A stretch of DNA of 64,000 bases from Catellatospora vulcania (GCF_009720385.1 NZ_WARX01000036.1:1-64000); one strand, 5' to 3'; positions 8,096-16,575 are shown, counted from the first letter of the stretch. Translations and numbers: made by a program. Notes: generated by a model not told the origin, from the letters alone.

Positions 8096-8926
8096 ATGGA
8101 CAACCCGACGATCCAGCGTCGGCGCCTGGGCCACGCACTTCGCCGTGCCCGCGAAGCCGCTGGCCGCACGCAAGAGGAGGCTGGCCGGACCATCGATGCG
8201 GCCGCTACGAAGATCAGCCGGATGGAACTCGGTCAGTCCGGCATCAAACTTCACGACCTCAACACGCTGCTGGACTTTTACGGGCTCGGTGATGAGCCCG
8301 CCGATGCCCTTCGCGAGCTGGCGCGTGCGGGCCGTCAGCGCGGCCGCTGGAGTGGCCGGAACGTTCCCGACTGGTTTCGCCAATATGTAGACCTGGAAGC
8401 TGCCGCGTCAGAAGTCCGCTGGTATCAGTCGGAGATCGTGCCAGGCATTATGCAAACCGAGGACTACATCCGAGCCATGAGTCCCGCCGATCCGGGCAAA
8501 ACCGACGATCATGTAGCTCTCCGGAAGGAGCGCCAGGAGCTACTGACGCGAGATGATGCGCCCGACTTCGCCGTAATCATCAGCGAGTCAGCGCTACACA
8601 GGCAGGTCGGCGGCATTGATGTGATGCATGCCCAGTTGCATCACCTCGCCCGAGCTGCAGCAGACCAGTTGATCACGCTTCAGGTACTGCCGTTCAACGC
8701 ATCGACGTACACGACATCGAGTTTCGGCTTCACCCTGCTCCGCTTCGAGCACGATGCCGGTTCCGATGTGGTTTACCTGGAGGATTACACGAATGCGTAT
8801 TACCTTGACGATCAGGAGACTGCGCGCGTCTACTCTAGGCTGTGGAGCCGGCTGAGCGCCGCTGCTCTCGGTCCGCGGGAGTCTGTGCGGCTGATCGAGC
8901 AGATCGCCGACGCACTCCGCAAGTAG
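8096..8926 (+). CDS. XRE-family HTH regulator with DUF5753
   Basis: 276 aa; AAGGAG precedes the ATG. The N-terminal HTH_31/XRE domain covers about residues 5-70 (LGHALRRAREAAGRTQEEAG... ISRMELGQ). DUF5753 occupies the rest, with the family hallmarks YQSEIVPGIMQTEDY and the ending LWSRLSAAALGPRESVRLI. These regulators are numerous in actinomycetes and pair with a downstream DUF397 protein, as here; known examples (WhiJ-like) influence development. Base composition is visibly lower in GC than the flanks, suggesting an accessory acquisition. Confidence 0.92.
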   Translation: MDNPTIQRRRLGHALRRAREAAGRTQEEAGRTIDAAATKISRMELGQSGIKLHDLNTLLDFYGLGDEPADALRELARAGRQRGRWSGRNVPDWFRQYVDLEAAASEVRWYQSEIVPGIMQTEDYIRAMSPADPGKTDDHVALRKERQELLTRDDAPDFAVIISESALHRQVGGIDVMHAQLHHLARAAADQLITLQVLPFNASTYTTSSFGFTLLRFEHDAGSDVVYLEDYTNAYYLDDQETARVYSRLWSRLSAAALGPRESVRLIEQIADALRK

Positions 8927-8944
8927 CACCGTTGGAGATGAGCA

Positions 8945-9151
8945 ATGACGAGTTCGGCTTTCGACCACGCGACATGGCGCAAGAGTTCCCGCAGTGACAA
9001 CAACGGCGGGCAGTGCGTCGAGGTGGCCATGGCGGAGATCGCCGTCAGTGTCCGTGACAGCAAGGACCCGAGCGGTGCAGTCCTCACCTTCACCTCCGAC
9101 GACTGGACCGCTTTCCTATCCGGGATCAAAGACGGCGAATTCGACCGCTGA
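8945..9151 (+). CDS. DUF397 protein
   Basis: 68 aa. Shows the DUF397 signature: TWRKSSRS near the start, GGQCVEVA in the middle, VRDSKDPSGAVLTF, and a C-terminal W-x-x-F motif (DWTAFLSGIKDGEFD). It lies 18 nt after the XRE-DUF5753 gene. Such pairs are proposed to act as regulator and antagonist, and toxin-antitoxin-like behaviour has been discussed for the family. GGAGATGAGCA provides the ribosome site. Confidence 0.92.
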   Translation: MTSSAFDHATWRKSSRSDNNGGQCVEVAMAEIAVSVRDSKDPSGAVLTFTSDDWTAFLSGIKDGEFDR

Positions 9152-9166
9152 CCATTGGAGCGGACG

Positions 9167-9682
9167 ATGCAGGTATCCCTTGTGCAGGGCGATATTACGA
9201 GCCAGGACATGGACGTGATCGTCAACGCGGCCAACTCGTCGCTGCTGGGCGGCGGCGGGGTGGACGGGGCGATCCACCGCAAGGGCGGGCCGGAGATCCT
9301 CGCCGAGTGCCGAGCGCTGCGCGCGTCCCACTACGGCCGGGGACTCGCGACCGGCCAGGCCGTCGCCACCACCGCCGGCAAGCTGCCCGCGCGCTGGGTC
9401 GTGCACACCGTCGGACCCGTTTACAGCGCCAACGAGGACCGGTCTGAGCTGCTCCGCGACTGTTACCGCAACGCACTTCGGGTGGCGGGCGAGCTGGGCG
9501 CGCGTACCGTCGCCTTCCCTCTCATCTCCTCGGGCGTCTACCGCTGGCCGGTCGACGACGCCGTACGCCAAGCCCTGGACGTGCTGGACACCGCCGAAAC
9601 CCCGATCGAGGCGGCAACCCTGGTCCTCTTCGACGACCCCACGTACCAAATCGCCCAATCCGTACGGCAGACCGGGGCGTGA
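9167..9682 (+). CDS. Macrodomain protein (ADP-ribose / O-acetyl-ADP-ribose hydrolase type)
   Basis: 171 aa. ATG 9167 is chosen over the upstream TTG because GGAG lies 6 nt before it. A single macrodomain: VQGDITSQDMDVIVNAANSS (ligand-binding Asn), GGGGVDGAIH, then PLISSGVYRWP (diphosphate-binding loop). These are MacroD-type signatures for removing ADP-ribose or hydrolysing O-acetyl-ADP-ribose. It follows the DUF397 gene after 15 nt, probably in the same transcript, an association that hints at stress or NAD-linked signalling. Its TGA stop is formed by the first bases of a dispersed palindromic repeat. Confidence 0.93.
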   Translation: MQVSLVQGDITSQDMDVIVNAANSSLLGGGGVDGAIHRKGGPEILAECRALRASHYGRGLATGQAVATTAGKLPARWVVHTVGPVYSANEDRSELLRDCYRNALRVAGELGARTVAFPLISSGVYRWPVDDAVRQALDVLDTAETPIEAATLVLFDDPTYQIAQSVRQTGA

Positions 9683-9782
9683 TCGCTATCTGCGTCAGAA
9701 GACGCGGTCCGACCCCACTTTCTGAACGCAGACAGCGATCGCTGTCTGCGTTCAGCAGATTCAGTCCGACTCCACAAAGTGA
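9681..9782. repeat. Family-1 palindrome plus adjacent half copy
   Basis: GATCGCTATCTGCGTCAGAA pairs imperfectly with the right arm ending GACAGCGATC at 9740. A second, truncated copy follows head-on from about 9735 (CGATCGCTGTCTGCGTTCAG). Same family as elements near 10.5, 25.2, 43.1 and 62.3 kb. The remaining bases to 10116 hold no convincing gene; only an in-frame open stretch of 66 codons on the minus strand was seen. Confidence 0.7.
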
Positions 9783-10116
9783 CCGGAAACCGCGATCAAG
9801 GCTTCACGCGTGCGCGGCGTGACATGCCGCGAGGGTCTGGTCGGCGCCGACGATCCTCAGCAGAGCCGGTCCCGTCGGACGATCAGCTCGCCGCCGATGC
9901 TGAAGGCACCGCGCCAGGCCGACACGGCACAGCACCGTGCTCCTGCAGCGAGCAGGTAAGACCTCGCACGGGAAGCCCGGCGGCGTTCGTCAGCCCCAGT
10001 TCGGCGAGCAGATCGGGGGTGAACGTGTCGGTGACCTTGAGGAGCACAACGCGCCGGCCGCCGTGGCCCGCGACGGCCACCGCAGCTCGGTTGAGGCGGC
10101 CGTCGCGGTTGATCCG

Positions 10117-10452
10117 TCAGTTGGCGACTTCGTAGCTGGTGCCGATCAGGGACCAGACCGCGGGGAGGTCCGAATTCTGGCAGGTGGCGTACGCCGACAG
10201 CTGGGTCGGCCGGTCACGCCAGCTTCCTGCGTGGCGCTCCGTCCACGAGCCCCCGGGATGGACGTACGCCGTGTACTCGCAGATGGCGACAGCCCGGAAC
10301 CGTCCGTAGCCGGTGGCACAGTAGGCCATCGCGGTATAGGAATTGGCGTATCCCGAGCTGCAGTTGGATGGAGCGGCGGAAGCCGGAGTCCCCGTGAGGA
10401 CACTTCCTGCCATCAGGCCTGCTGCCATGGCGATCCGCGTGACGCGTCGCAT
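10117..10452 (-). CDS. Small secreted protein
   Basis: 111 aa; ATG 10452 with GGGGAGCC upstream. Residues 1-27 form a Sec signal peptide (MRRVTRIAMAAGLMAGSVLT then ASA-A), giving a mature chain of about 84 residues with four Cys (CSSGY, YCATGYG, ICEYTAY, TCQNSD), probably two disulfides. No family is recognised. Codon use and the modest GC of the coding part differ slightly from the neighbours. It stands alone between two stretches of palindromic repeats. Confidence 0.7.
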   Translation of the reverse strand: MRRVTRIAMAAGLMAGSVLTGTPASAAPSNCSSGYANSYTAMAYCATGYGRFRAVAICEYTAYVHPGGSWTERHAGSWRDRPTQLSAYATCQNSDLPAVWSLIGTSYEVAN

Positions 10453-10544
10453 GTGGCTCCCCGTATTTCTATGAATGGATATGTGCGTCCTAGGGTCGCG
10501 GATCGACCGCCGCGAGTCAAGGGACGCTTTGGATGGACGGCGCA

Positions 10545-10611
10545 CATGATCGCTGATTGCGGGCCGAACGTCGGGCTGGACCGCAGGTTGTGACCGAAGA
10601 CAGCGATCATG
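10545..10611. repeat. Family-1 palindrome (degenerate)
   Basis: CATGATCGCTG and CAGCGATCATG form perfect 11-bp outer arms around a degenerate middle containing CTGGACCGCAG. It lies downstream of cobC and may serve as its terminator. Confidence 0.65.
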
Positions 10612-10616
10612 CCCTG

Positions 10617-11690
10617 CTACGGCTCCCCGTCGCCGCGCACCGCGCGGGTGAGGGCGGCGGTGAACGCGTCGGTGGTGGGTGCGTCGCGGATCGCGACGCG
10701 CAGCCAGTCCGGGCCCAGGCCGGGGAAGGTGTCGGCGCGGCGGACGGCGTAGCCCGCGTCGCGCAGGCGGGTGCGTACGCCCAGGCCGTCGGCGACCTTG
10801 AGGAGCACGAACGAGCTGGCCGGCGTGCCCGCGACGACCACCTCGGGCAGTTGCCGCAGCGCGGCGAGCAGGTGTTCGCGGCGTACGGTCAGCTCGTGGG
10901 CGATGCGCTCCTCGGCGGCGACGGCGTACGGGGTGGCGCAGGCGGCGGCAGCGGCGAGCGCGGGCGTCGAGACCGGCCACAGGGGCTGCACCGCGGCCAG
11001 GCGGCGGACCAGGTCCGGGGCGGCGAGCAGGTAGCCGACGCGCAGGCCCGCCAGCGCCCAGGTCTTGGTGAGGCTGCGGACGACGACCAGGCCGGGCAGG
11101 TCCCGCCGGGCGGCGAGGGAGTGCGGCTCGCCGGGGATGGTGTCGGCGAACGCCTCGTCGACGACCAGCACGCGGCCGGGCCGGGCCAGGCTCGCGACCG
11201 TCTGTGCGGGGTGTGCGACGGAGGTCGGGTTTGTCGGGTTGCCGAGCAGCACCAGGTCGGCGTCGTCCGGCACGGCGGCCGGGTCGAGGATGAACGGGTC
11301 GGGCAGCAGCACCCGGCCGACCCGGTGCCCGGCGGCGAGCAGCGCCGCTTCCGGCTCGGTGAACTGCGGGTGCACCACGACCGGGCGTCGTGCGTCGCGC
11401 AGGCCTTGGGCGAGCAGCGTGAACGCCTGGGCGGCGCCGGCGGTGAGCAGTACCTCGTCCGGGTCGCGGCCGTGCCGGGCGGCGATCGCGGCCCGTGCGG
11501 CGGTGCCGTCGGGGTAGGCGTCCAGGCGGGTTAGCGACTCCCGGATCGGTTCGGCGAGCCAGTCCGGCAGCGGGGCCTGCCGAACGTTCACCGCGAGGTC
11601 GACCAGACCGGGTGCGACCTCGACGTCGCCGTGATGCCCGAGGTCGTAGCCCTGCTCCGCGGCCCGCGGCGGCGCATCGTCAACGCTCAC
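10617..11690 (-). CDS. cobC: CobC-like PLP aminotransferase / threonine-phosphate decarboxylase family
   Basis: 357 aa. GTG 11690 is preceded by GGGAGGAGAC. Class I/II aminotransferase fold: LLGNPTNPTS (substrate/PLP loop), VLVVDEAFAD (PLP-binding Asp) and SLTKTWALAGLRVGYL (Schiff-base Lys). In cobalamin clusters this family supplies aminopropanol phosphate or acts as a HisC-like enzyme. The immediate upstream neighbour is cobD, and the start overlaps the cobD stop by 11 nt, supporting a cobalamin role. HisC-type activity cannot be excluded from sequence alone. Confidence 0.85.
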   Translation of the reverse strand: MSVDDAPPRAAEQGYDLGHHGDVEVAPGLVDLAVNVRQAPLPDWLAEPIRESLTRLDAYPDGTAARAAIAARHGRDPDEVLLTAGAAQAFTLLAQGLRDARRPVVVHPQFTEPEAALLAAGHRVGRVLLPDPFILDPAAVPDDADLVLLGNPTNPTSVAHPAQTVASLARPGRVLVVDEAFADTIPGEPHSLAARRDLPGLVVVRSLTKTWALAGLRVGYLLAAPDLVRRLAAVQPLWPVSTPALAAAAACATPYAVAAEERIAHELTVRREHLLAALRQLPEVVVAGTPASSFVLLKVADGLGVRTRLRDAGYAVRRADTFPGLGPDWLRVAIRDAPTTDAFTAALTRAVRGDGEP

Positions 11691-12738
11691 CGTCTCCTCC
11701 CGCCCTGCCCACCCGTCGTCGCGCGTTAAGAAGGGCACCTTCCTCTACGGAATCCGATAAGAAGGTGCCCTTCCTTCGTCCTAGGCGGGTGAGGGCGGCG
11801 AGGGAGGCGGCGGCCAGGCCGACGGCCGCGGAGAGCGTTGCGGCGCGGCGGATGTCGCGGGTGAGCGGGCCGGGGCCGTCGCCGAGGGTGGGGCGCGTTT
11901 CGGAGCGGCCGAAGTAGACGTTGGTGCCGCCCAGGCGTACTTCGAGGGCGCCCGCGAAGGCGGATTCGCACTGGCCGGAGTTGGGGCTGGGGTGGGCTCG
12001 GCCGTCGCGGCGCCAGATGCGGGCGGTGCGGGCCGGGGAGCCGGCCACCAGCGGGGCGGACGCGGTGGTCAGGGCGGCGGTGAGGCGGGACGGGAGCAGG
12101 TTCGCGGCGTCGTCGAGGCGGGCCGAGGCCGTGCCGAAGCGGGCGTAGCGGGGCGAGCGGTGGCCGACCATGGCGTCCAGGGTGTTGACGGCGCGGTAGC
12201 CGATCAGGCCGGGCAGCCCGGCCAGCGCGCCCCAGACCAGCGGGGCGACCTCGGCGTCGGAGGAGTTCTCGGCGATCGACTCGACGGTGGCGCGGGCCAG
12301 TTCCTTCTCGTCCAGCGTGGACGGGTCGCGGCCGCACAGGTGCGACAGGCGGGCGCGGGCCGCGGGCAGGTCGCCCCGTTCCAGCGCTCCGGCCATCAGG
12401 CCGCCCTCGCGGCGCAGGCTGCGCCCGCCGAGCACGGCCCAGGTCCCGGCCGCCACCAGCAGGGTACGCAGCACCGGCCGCCCCCGCGTGGCCCGCTGCG
12501 CCAGGACCGCCGCCGCCACCGGCACCCCGACGGCCAGCGTGGTGAACACGGCCCCGGCCCGGCGCGAGTCGGCGTACGTGTACCGCTCGACGACCTTCGC
12601 GAAGTTCCCGAACCCGGCGACGGGGTGCAGCCGGCGCGGGTCGCCGAGCGCGGCGTCGAGCGCCACTCCCGCCAGCAGGCCCAGCGCGTCGGCCCGCCGG
12701 GCCGTCCCCGTCCTGGCCGGGCGACGCCGGGAGGTCAC
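11680..12738 (-). CDS. cobD: CobD/CbiB adenosylcobinamide-phosphate synthase
   Basis: 352 aa. GTG at 12738 overlaps the ybjN-like stop (GTGA). Integral membrane enzyme that attaches the aminopropanol arm to adenosylcobyric acid. Family motifs: LDAALGDPRRLHPVAGFG near the start, ESIAENSSDAEVAPLVW, YRAVNTLDAMVGHRSPRYARFG, and PNSGQCESAFAGALEVRLGG. The last about 33 residues (from KGTFLSDSVEEG on) are not conserved and are encoded by a family-3 palindromic repeat plus flank, so the C-terminus has been altered by repeat insertion. Upstream of cobC. Confidence 0.93.
   Translation of the reverse strand: MTSRRRPARTGTARRADALGLLAGVALDAALGDPRRLHPVAGFGNFAKVVERYTYADSRRAGAVFTTLAVGVPVAAAVLAQRATRGRPVLRTLLVAAGTWAVLGGRSLRREGGLMAGALERGDLPAARARLSHLCGRDPSTLDEKELARATVESIAENSSDAEVAPLVWGALAGLPGLIGYRAVNTLDAMVGHRSPRYARFGTASARLDDAANLLPSRLTAALTTASAPLVAGSPARTARIWRRDGRAHPSPNSGQCESAFAGALEVRLGGTNVYFGRSETRPTLGDGPGPLTRDIRRAATLSAAVGLAAASLAALTRLGRRKGTFLSDSVEEGALLNARRRVGRAGGDGER
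11723..11780. repeat. Family-3 palindrome inside the cobD 3' end
   Basis: AAGAAGGGCACCTTCC and GAAGGTGCCCTTCCTT arms around a CTCTACGGAATCCG centre. It is read through in frame by cobD (about residues 320-339). Confidence 0.85.
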
Positions 12739-13286
12739 CGGCCGGGTTCCGGGAGCACGTCGGTGCCGGTGTCGAGGACGGACTCCGCCTCGGGTTCCGG
12801 CGGCGCGTCCATCAGGTGGCGGAAGGCGCGCAGGTTGTCGGTGGGCTCGCCGCGGCTGATGCGCCAGCGCCACTCGCGCTTGATCGCGGTGCTGAAGCCC
12901 AGTTCGAGGAGGGTGTCGAAGGACTCGTCGGCGGCGGTCAGCACCGCGCCGAGCAGCCGGTCGAGTTCCTCCGGGGTGATCGCACCCAGCGGCAGGCGGC
13001 CGGTCAGGTACACGTCGCCGACGGCGTCGACGGTGAACGCGACCCCGTACAGCTTCGCGTTGCGGCGCAGCAGCCACGCCCAGACGGCTTCGCGGTTCTC
13101 GTCGGGCTGGCGTACCACGAACGCCTCGATGCGCAGCGCGTGCTCGCCGACGATGAGGTTCACGTTCGTCTTGAGCTTGTGGGTGCCGGGCAGCGTCACC
13201 ACGTACGCGTGGGGGCCGGTGCGGTCCAGGGGCAGCTCGGCACAGGCCTGCTCGATCAGTTCGCAGGCCTCGGCGACCGTGGTCAT
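12735..13286 (-). CDS. YbjN-domain protein
   Basis: 183 aa, ATG 13286. Matches the actinobacterial YbjN family (putative sensory-transduction regulator, Rv0487-like): LPGTHKLKTNVNLIVGEHAL, FVVRQPDENREAVWAWLLRRN and GDVYLTGRLPLGAITPEELD are the conserved blocks. Soluble, no signal. It sits 15 nt after mshA, the same order I recall in mycobacteria, suggesting a functional link to mycothiol or redox physiology, but the molecular role is unknown. The C-terminal 20 residues are an acidic tail. Confidence 0.88.
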   Translation of the reverse strand: MTTVAEACELIEQACAELPLDRTGPHAYVVTLPGTHKLKTNVNLIVGEHALRIEAFVVRQPDENREAVWAWLLRRNAKLYGVAFTVDAVGDVYLTGRLPLGAITPEELDRLLGAVLTAADESFDTLLELGFSTAIKREWRWRISRGEPTDNLRAFRHLMDAPPEPEAESVLDTGTDVLPEPGR

Positions 13287-13301
13287 GAGGCTCCTAGCGG
13301 G

Positions 13302-14648
13302 TCACCACCGGGCGCAGCCGGCGAGTTCGAGCTGACGGCGGGACCGGTGCTCGGTCATCGCCTCACGATAGACGTCGAGCAGCCGGGCGGTCGTGTGGTC
13401 CCAGGAGAAGTCGTACGCGTGCTCGACCGCGCCCACGGCCAGCTCGTCGCGGCGGCCGGGCTCGGCGAGCAGCCGGTCCAGCACCCGCGCCCAGTCGGCC
13501 GCGCCGTGCCCGTCGACGAGCACGCCGCTGACCTCGTCGCGTACCGCGGTGACCAGCCCGCCGACGGCGGCGGCCACCACGGGCGTGCCGCAGGCCTGCG
13601 CCTCCAGCGCGACCAGCCCGAACGACTCGTTGTGCGAGGGCACCGCGACCAGGTCGGCGGCCCGGTACACGTCGGCCAGCCGGTCCCCGGCCTGCGGCGG
13701 CAGGAAGCGCATCCGGTCGCGCACGCCCAGCGACTCGGCCAGTTCGATCAGCGAGGTCGGGCGGTCCAGGCCGGAGCCGCTCGGGCCGCCGACGATCAGC
13801 GCGATGGCGTCGGGGTCGCGCAGCTCGGCCAGCGCACGGATGAGCACGTCGGGGGCCTTCAAGGGCTGGATACGTCCGACGAACGCGATGATCTTGGCAG
13901 CCGACGGCAGACCCAGGCGGGCGCGGGCGGCGAGGCGGTCGCCGGGGCGGAAACGGTCCAGGTCGACGCCGGGGGCGACCACGGCGACCCGCTCCAGCGG
14001 CGCGTTGTAGAGGTCGATCAGCTCGCGGGCCTCGGTCGGGGTGTTCGCGACCAGCCGGTCGGACTGCTCGACGACCTGCTCCTCGCCGACGACGCGGCCC
14101 ATCGGCTCGGCCCGGTCGCCCTCGGCCAGCTGCCGGTTCTTGACCTTGGCGAGGGTGTGCGCGGTGTGCACCAGCGGCACGCCCCAGCGGTCCTTGGCCA
14201 GCCAGCCGACCTGGCCGGAGAGCCAGTAGTGGGAGGCCAGCAGGTCGTAGTGGCCGGGCGGACGGGCCGCCTCGATGCCGAACACGCCGTGCGTGAACGC
14301 GCACAGCTGCGCGGGCAGGTCCTCCTTGGCCAGGCCCTCGTACGGGCCGGCGCTGATGTGGCGCACGGTCACGCCGGGGGCGAGTTCCGCCCGCGGGGGC
14401 AGGTCGCCGCCGGTGGTCCGGGTGAAGATCTCGACCTCGACACCCGCGTTGGCCAGGCGTTTGGACACCTCGACGATGTACACGTTCATGCCGCCCGCAT
14501 CCCCGGTGCCCGGTTGGTGCAGCGGAGAGGTGTGCACGGAGAGCGTGGCGATCCGCCTGGGCAGCCCCTGGGGGAGGGAACGAGAGTTCACGTGTCGATC
14601 AACAGCCGAGGGGCCGGGTGTCTTCCCGATCCGGGGCGTGATGCGCAT
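13302..14648 (-). CDS. mshA: MshA, D-inositol-3-phosphate N-acetylglucosaminyltransferase
   Basis: 448 aa. First committed enzyme of mycothiol synthesis: transfers GlcNAc from UDP-GlcNAc to inositol-3-phosphate. GT4/GT-B features: [20 protein letters not shown] at the N-terminus (diagnostic), [23 protein letters not shown] and the nucleotide-sugar motif [19 protein letters not shown]. Length fits the family. The true start is uncertain: no good ribosome site precedes ATG 14648, and GTG 14591 is an alternative. It is divergent from an SDR gene with 43 bp between starts. mshD lies 23 kb away. Confidence 0.95.
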   Translation of the reverse strand: MRITPRIGKTPGPSAVDRHVNSRSLPQGLPRRIATLSVHTSPLHQPGTGDAGGMNVYIVEVSKRLANAGVEVEIFTRTTGGDLPPRAELAPGVTVRHISAGPYEGLAKEDLPAQLCAFTHGVFGIEAARPPGHYDLLASHYWLSGQVGWLAKDRWGVPLVHTAHTLAKVKNRQLAEGDRAEPMGRVVGEEQVVEQSDRLVANTPTEARELIDLYNAPLERVAVVAPGVDLDRFRPGDRLAARARLGLPSAAKIIAFVGRIQPLKAPDVLIRALAELRDPDAIALIVGGPSGSGLDRPTSLIELAESLGVRDRMRFLPPQAGDRLADVYRAADLVAVPSHNESFGLVALEAQACGTPVVAAAVGGLVTAVRDEVSGVLVDGHGAADWARVLDRLLAEPGRRDELAVGAVEHAYDFSWDHTTARLLDVYREAMTEHRSRRQLELAGCARW

Positions 14649-14691
14649 CGCAGCCCGGATGATGGGACGTCACGGCGCTTAGGATCTGCTC

Positions 14692-15438
14692 ATGTCGTAC
14701 CAGAACATCGCCGTCGTCTCCGGGGCGTCCAGCGGCATCGGGGCCGCCACCGCCCGGCACCTGGCCGCCGCGGGCTACCACGTGCACGCCCTCGCCCGCC
14801 GCACCGACCGGGTCGAGGCCCTCGCCAAGGAGATCAACGGCACCGCCGTGACCTGCGACGTCACCGACGACTACGCGGTCGCCTCCTACGCGGCCACGCT
14901 GGACCGGGTGGACCTGCTGGTCAACAACGCGGGCGGCGCGGTCGGCGCGGACACCGTCGCCAACTCCAGCGTCGCCGACTGGCAGGCGATGTACGACGTG
15001 AACGTGCTGGGCACCCTCCGCCTGACCAAGGCCCTGCTCCCCGCCCTGATCGCCTCCGGCGCGGGCACCGTGGTCACCATCAGCTCCACCGCAGGCCTGA
15101 TCGTGTACGAGGGCGGCGGCGGCTACGCCGCAGCCAAACACGCCCAGACCGCCCTGGTCGAGACCCTCCGCCTCGAACTCTGCGGCGACCCCGTCCGCGT
15201 CGTCGAGATCGACCCCGGCATGGTCAAGACCGACGAGTTCGCCCTCAACCGCTTCGCCGGCGACGCCGCCCGCGCCGCCTCCGTCTACGCGGGCGTCGAC
15301 AAGCCCCTCACCGCCGACGACATCGCCGCCTGCGTCACCTGGTGCGCCACCCTCCCCCACCACATCAACATCGACCGCCTCGTGGTCCGCCCCCTCGCCC
15401 AGGCCGCCCAACACAAGGTCCACCGCGTAGGGGCCTAG
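14692..15438 (+). CDS. SDR-family NAD(P)-dependent oxidoreductase
   Basis: 248 aa. Classical short-chain dehydrogenase: GASSGIG nucleotide loop near residue 12, NNAG near 81, catalytic Ser in ISSTAG, and YAAAK (Tyr-x3-Lys). The C-terminal PGMVKTDEF loop is typical of the serine/3-hydroxy acid dehydrogenase-like branch. Its position beside mshA and ybjN matches the mycobacterial Rv0484c oxidoreductase neighbourhood. The substrate is not predictable. Confidence 0.92.
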   Translation: MSYQNIAVVSGASSGIGAATARHLAAAGYHVHALARRTDRVEALAKEINGTAVTCDVTDDYAVASYAATLDRVDLLVNNAGGAVGADTVANSSVADWQAMYDVNVLGTLRLTKALLPALIASGAGTVVTISSTAGLIVYEGGGGYAAAKHAQTALVETLRLELCGDPVRVVEIDPGMVKTDEFALNRFAGDAARAASVYAGVDKPLTADDIAACVTWCATLPHHINIDRLVVRPLAQAAQHKVHRVGA

Positions 15439-15452
15439 GCCCGGCCTCTCGG

Positions 15453-15513
15453 GTTGATCATGAACTTATGGCACGGTTCGACGGCGTGTCGCCGCCATAA
15501 CTTCATGATCAAC
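15453..15513. repeat. Family-2 palindrome (solitary copy)
   Basis: GTTGATCATGAACTTATGGC pairs with the right arm GCCATAACTTCATGATCAAC around a GACGGCGTGTC centre. The only unpaired member of the family in the window. Confidence 0.9.
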
Positions 15514-15530
15514 ACGGGGAGGGGAGGCAG

Positions 15531-16340
15531 GTGAAGCCGCAGGGGGAGATCACCAGAGGGACCACCAATCCGAATCGGCTGCGCCGGGTGGATCGGTGGA
15601 TCGCCTGGTGGTGTGCTCGCGCGCTGGCCGGCGCCGCCGATCCGCTGGTGGTGGACCTGGGTTACGGGGCCACACCGATCACGGCGGTCGAGTTGCGGGC
15701 GCGGCTGGGGCGGGTGCGCCCGGACGTGCGGGTCACCGGGCTGGAGATCGATCCGGTGCGGGTCGCGGCGGCGCAGGCCGCCGCGGACCCGCCGGGCCTG
15801 ACCTTCGCGCGGGGCGGCTTCGAGCTGGCCGGCCTGCGGCCCGTCGTGGTCCGGGCCTTCAACGTGCTGCGGCAGTACGACGAGAGCGCCGTCCCCGCCG
15901 CCTGGACCACGATGACCGGCAACCTGGCCCCGGGCGGCTGGCTCATCGAGGGCACCTGCGACGAGCTGGGCCGCCTCGGCAGCTGGGCGGCCCTGCCCGC
16001 CGGCGCGTCCACCCCGGCCACACTGACCCTGGCGGCGAAACTCTCCACCCTGGAGTCCCCGGCCACCTTCGCCGAGCGGCTGCCCAAGGCGCTGATCCAC
16101 CGCAACGTGCCGGGCGAGCCGGTGTACGACCTGCTGCGCACGCTCGACGAGGCCTGGCGGCACGCTGCGCCGCTGGCCGTCTTCGGCCCCCGTCAACGCT
16201 GGCAGGACGCGATCTCCCGCCTCAAAGCAGCCGGCTGGCCGGTGCTCGACCGTCCCGCCCGCTGGCGCCTCGGCGAGGTGACCCTCGCCTGGCCCGCTCC
16301 CGCAGTTTCGGGGAAAGTGCAGGAATCCCACCGCGGGTAG
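15531..16340 (+). CDS. Class I SAM-dependent methyltransferase
   Basis: 269 aa; GTG with GGGGAGGCAG upstream. SAM-binding motif I reads VVDLGYGATPITAVELR, motif II VTGLEIDPVRV, with an acidic residue before AAAQAAA; later NLAPGGWLIEGTCDELGRLG resembles post-motif III. The middle (FNVLRQYDESAVP) is typical of a small actinobacterial family of unknown substrate. The last 13 residues (AVSGKVQESHRG) and the TAG stop derive from a family-4 palindrome, so the native C-terminus has been replaced or extended. Confidence 0.85.
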   Translation: MKPQGEITRGTTNPNRLRRVDRWIAWWCARALAGAADPLVVDLGYGATPITAVELRARLGRVRPDVRVTGLEIDPVRVAAAQAAADPPGLTFARGGFELAGLRPVVVRAFNVLRQYDESAVPAAWTTMTGNLAPGGWLIEGTCDELGRLGSWAALPAGASTPATLTLAAKLSTLESPATFAERLPKALIHRNVPGEPVYDLLRTLDEAWRHAAPLAVFGPRQRWQDAISRLKAAGWPVLDRPARWRLGEVTLAWPAPAVSGKVQESHRG

Positions 16341-16363
16341 GGCCACTTTCCCCGAAACTGCGG
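16300..16363. repeat. Family-4 palindrome overlapping the methyltransferase 3' end
   Basis: CCGCAGTTTCGGGGAAAGTG and CACTTTCCCCGAAACTGCGG are perfect 20-bp arms around a 24-bp centre that contains the stop codon of the methyltransferase gene. A second copy is at 52.2 kb. Confidence 0.9.
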
Positions 16364-16419
16364 AACGGGCAGCGCGAAGCGGATGATCCCTTAGGGGCGG
16401 GCTGGTCGTTACGTCCGAT

Positions 16420-16575
16420 ATGAACCTTATCGGGGAGTTTTCGGCGTTGGTGGCGCACGGGCAGCAGCTGACCGTGCGGGCCAGTCCGCCGCTGTTCTGG
16501 GGGGTCGGGCTGCTGGTGCTGGGGGTTGTCCTGCTGGTGGCCGCGTTCGTGCTGGCGCGACGGTCCGCCGAGTGA
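16420..16575 (+). CDS. 51-aa single-span membrane protein
   Basis: ATG 16420, 51 codons: a short amphipathic N-terminus (MNLIGEFSALVAHGQQL), one strong transmembrane helix (LFWGVGLLVLGVVLLVAAFV) and a basic end (LARRSAE). Its stop overlaps the next start as GTGA, which argues for real, coupled translation. No family recognised. The ribosome site is weak (GGGGCGG far upstream). Confidence 0.55.
   Translation: MNLIGEFSALVAHGQQLTVRASPPLFWGVGLLVLGVVLLVAAFVLARRSAE

Noticed and set aside
9883-10080. Minus-strand 65-codon open stretch (VVLLKVTDTFTPDLLAELGL)
   Set aside because: In frame after the stop of the secreted-protein gene, but without a ribosome site or recognised family; may be a decayed 3' extension, not annotated as a gene.
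12816-15500. A very long plus-strand open frame (over 890 codons)
   Set aside because: It runs antisense to ybjN-like and mshA and out of frame through the SDR gene; composition is Arg/Gly-rich shadow sequence typical of high-GC DNA.
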